NCBI GenBank assembly: GCA_003331545.1
Contig: QOPC01000004.1
Location: 1-46,774 of the forward strand
From: SAR86 cluster bacterium
GTDB lineage: Bacteria > Pseudomonadota > Gammaproteobacteria > Magnimaribacterales > D2472
Length of the DNA: 46,774 bases
Reading direction: 5' to 3'
A program made the position numbers and the translations under genes. The notes below the pieces were generated by a model. It was not told the DNA's origin. It ran no database searches and worked only from the letters and a program-made list of their open reading frames with translations. This document shows positions 44,376 to 46,774 of this stretch, piece by piece; position 1 is the first letter of the stretch, and the number at the start of each line of letters is the position of its first letter.

Positions 44376-45095
44376 ATTAGAAAAGACAGTCGCCCATATT
44401 GGTTAAAAAAAATTGCTTCAAAGCTAACTCTGCGATATGTAAACAGATTTCTTAGGCCTCAATTTAAAAGTTTAGGAAAGGGGCCCGTATTTTTTAAACC
44501 AAGATTTATTAAATTATTTGGTTCTAATATATCCGTTGGCAACTTTCCGACATTTATTTCTGCGCCAGATGATTATATTCAAATTACTAGTTGGGATACT
44601 GGTGAATGGAATGGAAAAGTTGATATTGGGAATTATGTATTAATTTCTCCTGGTGTAAGAATCATGGCTGCAGAGAGTGTGATGATTGGTGATTCTTGCA
44701 TGTTTGGGCATGGAGCGTGCGTAACTGACGCAGATTGGCATGGAATTTATGATAGAACAAAAGTTGTTGGAGATCCTAAACCAGTTGTATTAGATGAAAA
44801 CGTTTGGATTGGCGAGGATTCCATGATCTGCAAAGGGGTTAAAATTGGAAAAAATTCTATTATCGGAGCAAGGTCAGTTGTTACAAAAGATATTCCTCAA
44901 AATACTATATATGCAGGAAATCCAGCAGTATTTATTAGAGATCTTGATGATGGTGAATTTACTACCCGCAAAGATTTTTTCAAAGATCCAATTAAATTAG
45001 CTAAAGATTTTGATTTACTTGATCAATATACACTAGGTCAAAATTCTATCTTTGGCTGGATAAAAAGCTTATTCTTCAGGGATAAATCCCATTGA
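44376..45095 (+). CDS. Left-handed beta-helix acyltransferase (CatB/WbbJ-like), apparent ATT start
   Basis: Frame extends upstream of the track ORF: '(I/M)RKDSRPYWLKKIASKLTLRYVNRFLRPQFKSLGKGPVFFKPRFIKLFGSNISVGN...', then hexapeptide repeats 'VWIGEDSMICKGVKIGKNSIIGARSVVTKDIPQNTIYAGNPA'. In-frame TGA at 44370-44372. Confidence 0.82.
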   Translation: MRKDSRPYWLKKIASKLTLRYVNRFLRPQFKSLGKGPVFFKPRFIKLFGSNISVGNFPTFISAPDDYIQITSWDTGEWNGKVDIGNYVLISPGVRIMAAESVMIGDSCMFGHGACVTDADWHGIYDRTKVVGDPKPVVLDENVWIGEDSMICKGVKIGKNSIIGARSVVTKDIPQNTIYAGNPAVFIRDLDDGEFTTRKDFFKDPIKLAKDFDLLDQYTLGQNSIFGWIKSLFFRDKSH

Positions 45096-46213
45096 TAAGA
45101 ATAACTGCAGATTCTCAGATACCTGAAATCGAGAATAGTTTAGCTGAGTTTCTCAAGGCTGATTATTCTATAGATTATTTTGATTCAAATACCCTCACTG
45201 CTTGTGATCTAAAAAACACAGACGCTTTATTGGTTCGATCTACTTTATCTGTAAATCAAGCGCTATGCCAGGACACCAAAATCAGCTTTGTAGCATCTGC
45301 AACAGCTGGAATTAATCACTTAGATATAGACTATTTAGATAGCAAAAATATCAGTTGGTCCTATGCTCCTGGATGTAATGCTTTTAGCGTAATCCATTAT
45401 GTGCTGGCAGCAATTGGTGAATTGATAAAAGATGGAATGTTGAATGTAAGACAGAGCATTGGCATTGTAGGCTATGGCAATATTGGCAAAAGACTATATA
45501 AACTTCTCAAAGCTCTAAATTTTGAAGTTTATGCATGTGACCCATTTTTAGCAAACCCTGAATTGGTTTCTTTGGATAAGGTGCTTGCATGTGATTTAGT
45601 AACCATTCATGTTCCGCTTTCTGCTAGTGGCCAATATCCAACATTGAATATAATAAATGAGTCTCATATAGAAAAACTTTCAAACAAGATCCTCATTAAT
45701 ACATCTAGGGGGGAGGTTGTATCTGAAGAGCTTGTGCTGCAATCTCAAGACCTAATTTATATTGCTGATGTTTGGATGAACGAGCCTTCGCCGTCTTTAA
45801 AAATGATAGAAACATCTTATATTGCAACGCCTCACATTGCAGGTTACAGCATAGAGGGAAGATTGAATGGAGCTAAAATTATTGCTAAGGAGTGTGCAAA
45901 AATATTTAAATGCTTGAAGCCCAGCGAAACTAAAACTGTACAGCCTTCTGCATGGCCTTATGATCTTAATAATATAGTTCGAGATATTCATAATGTTTCA
46001 TTCCCTATTTCACTTTTTAATAGCGAGCTAGATCTAAAATCAATTTCAGATTCATTTAAAAAACTTTCAATTGCAAATTTAGAAAGTGGTTTTAGGTTGC
46101 AAAGAGAAAGTCATTCTCCAAGAAATGATTTTAATTCCTTCTCATTTAAGGGTATTAGTGAGCTAGATCAAGAGCTAGATCTAGGATTTTTCAATGAATT
46201 AGGAGGAGCATGA
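45092..46213 (+). CDS. pdxB: Erythronate-4-phosphate dehydrogenase
   Basis: 'VASATAGINHLDIDYLDSKNISWSYAPGCNAFSVIHYVLAAI', 'IGIVGYGNIGKRLYKLL', 'DVWMNEPSP...ATPHIAGYSIEGR'; TTG start. Confidence 0.94.
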   Translation: MIRITADSQIPEIENSLAEFLKADYSIDYFDSNTLTACDLKNTDALLVRSTLSVNQALCQDTKISFVASATAGINHLDIDYLDSKNISWSYAPGCNAFSVIHYVLAAIGELIKDGMLNVRQSIGIVGYGNIGKRLYKLLKALNFEVYACDPFLANPELVSLDKVLACDLVTIHVPLSASGQYPTLNIINESHIEKLSNKILINTSRGEVVSEELVLQSQDLIYIADVWMNEPSPSLKMIETSYIATPHIAGYSIEGRLNGAKIIAKECAKIFKCLKPSETKTVQPSAWPYDLNNIVRDIHNVSFPISLFNSELDLKSISDSFKKLSIANLESGFRLQRESHSPRNDFNSFSFKGISELDQELDLGFFNELGGA

Positions 46214-46774
46214 GATCTCTAAATCTTTTGCCCAGTCTGGAGATCTACTAGCAAAATACTCGAATTGTTCCAACTCATCATAGGGATGAGTAATTACCTG
46301 AATTAAAGTCTCAAGCACAGAGAGATTTAAATTTTCTGCTGCTTCAATTGCTTCTTGAGCCATGTAATTTCTAAGAATAAATTTGGGATTATTTTTATTT
46401 ATAAGTGATACTTTCCCCTCAATAGATGAAGGCTCAATTTTATGTCGAGCTTGATAGGATTTTATCCAGGACTTAGCAATATGTGTATTGAGTTCAGGAG
46501 TTTCCTCGTTGGTTATGGCTTGAGAAATATTTCTAAATGTATTTGTATAATCTAACTTTTCAGATTCCATAATATCCAATAAACCTTGAATTAATTGCGC
46601 ATCATCTTTATTTAATTTTATAAGCCCAAGTTTTTTTTGATAAAGCTTAGCTAGAGTTTTTTGAAAAATTGGCTCGTATGTTTGCAAAATCTCACCTTGG
46701 CTTTCTTCAGAAACTAAAGATGATAGGGCATGACCAAGAGCAGAACAGTTCCATAATCCTATATATGGCTGATT
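46199..46774 (-). CDS. selO: Protein adenylyltransferase SelO (YdiU/UPF0061), C-terminal fragment (continues past window)
   Basis: Frame is open to the window end ('NQPYIGLWNCSALGHALSSLVSEESQGEIL...'); 'NPKFILRNYMAQEAIEAAENLNLSVLETLIQVITHPYDELEQFEYFASRSPDWAKDLEISCSS' with the C-terminal Cys motif. Confidence 0.94.
   Translation of the reverse strand, partial: NQPYIGLWNCSALGHALSSLVSEESQGEILQTYEPIFQKTLAKLYQKKLGLIKLNKDDAQLIQGLLDIMESEKLDYTNTFRNISQAITNEETPELNTHIAKSWIKSYQARHKIEPSSIEGKVSLINKNNPKFILRNYMAQEAIEAAENLNLSVLETLIQVITHPYDELEQFEYFASRSPDWAKDLEISCSS

Noticed and set aside
46155-46182. Short direct repeat GAGCTAGATC(AA)GAGCTAGATC in the pdxB 3' region
   Set aside because: Encodes 'ELDQELDL' in the conserved frame; too short to call a repeat element.

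Overview
AT-rich, very densely packed bacterial chromosome segment with about 50 protein genes and one tRNA-Lys(TTT). I saw no sign of prophage, transposon or CRISPR. Gene content and order are gammaproteobacterial. The compactness (4-bp stop/start overlaps, abutting or overlapping convergent genes, many GTG/TTG starts) suggests a streamlined marine lineage such as SAR86; that taxonomic guess is inference. The window is a chain of ancestral syntenic blocks: surE-pcm-(DUF368)-nlpD-fdxA-recA; fmdB-aspS-yebC-X-ybgC-tolQRAB-pal-cpoB-tRNA-Lys; bepA/perM/bcp/dapA-bamC-purC; iscRSUA-fdx-iscX-ndk-rlmN-rodZ-ispG-hisS-yfgM-bamB-der; sdhCDAB-sucAB-lpd-sucCD; then MATE, acyltransferase, pdxB and selO. The most notable signals are: (1) a 140-aa PD-(D/E)XK-type nuclease exactly where ruvCAB normally sits between yebC and ybgC, a candidate non-orthologous Holliday-junction resolvase; (2) missing genes at conserved positions (rpoS, mutS, recX, ruvCAB, hscBA, pilF, gltA); (3) a ProRS with the INS editing domain cleanly missing; (4) a near-perfect type-1 IscR box overlapping the purC stop and a promoter that would give a leaderless iscR mRNA; (5) an acyltransferase whose family-consistent start is AUU, or which carries a 1-nt homopolymer frameshift; (6) a textbook LexA box on recA; (7) a DUF368 polyprenyl-phosphate transporter family gene inserted in the pcm-nlpD operon. 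All homology calls come from reading the sequences; no database search was run.
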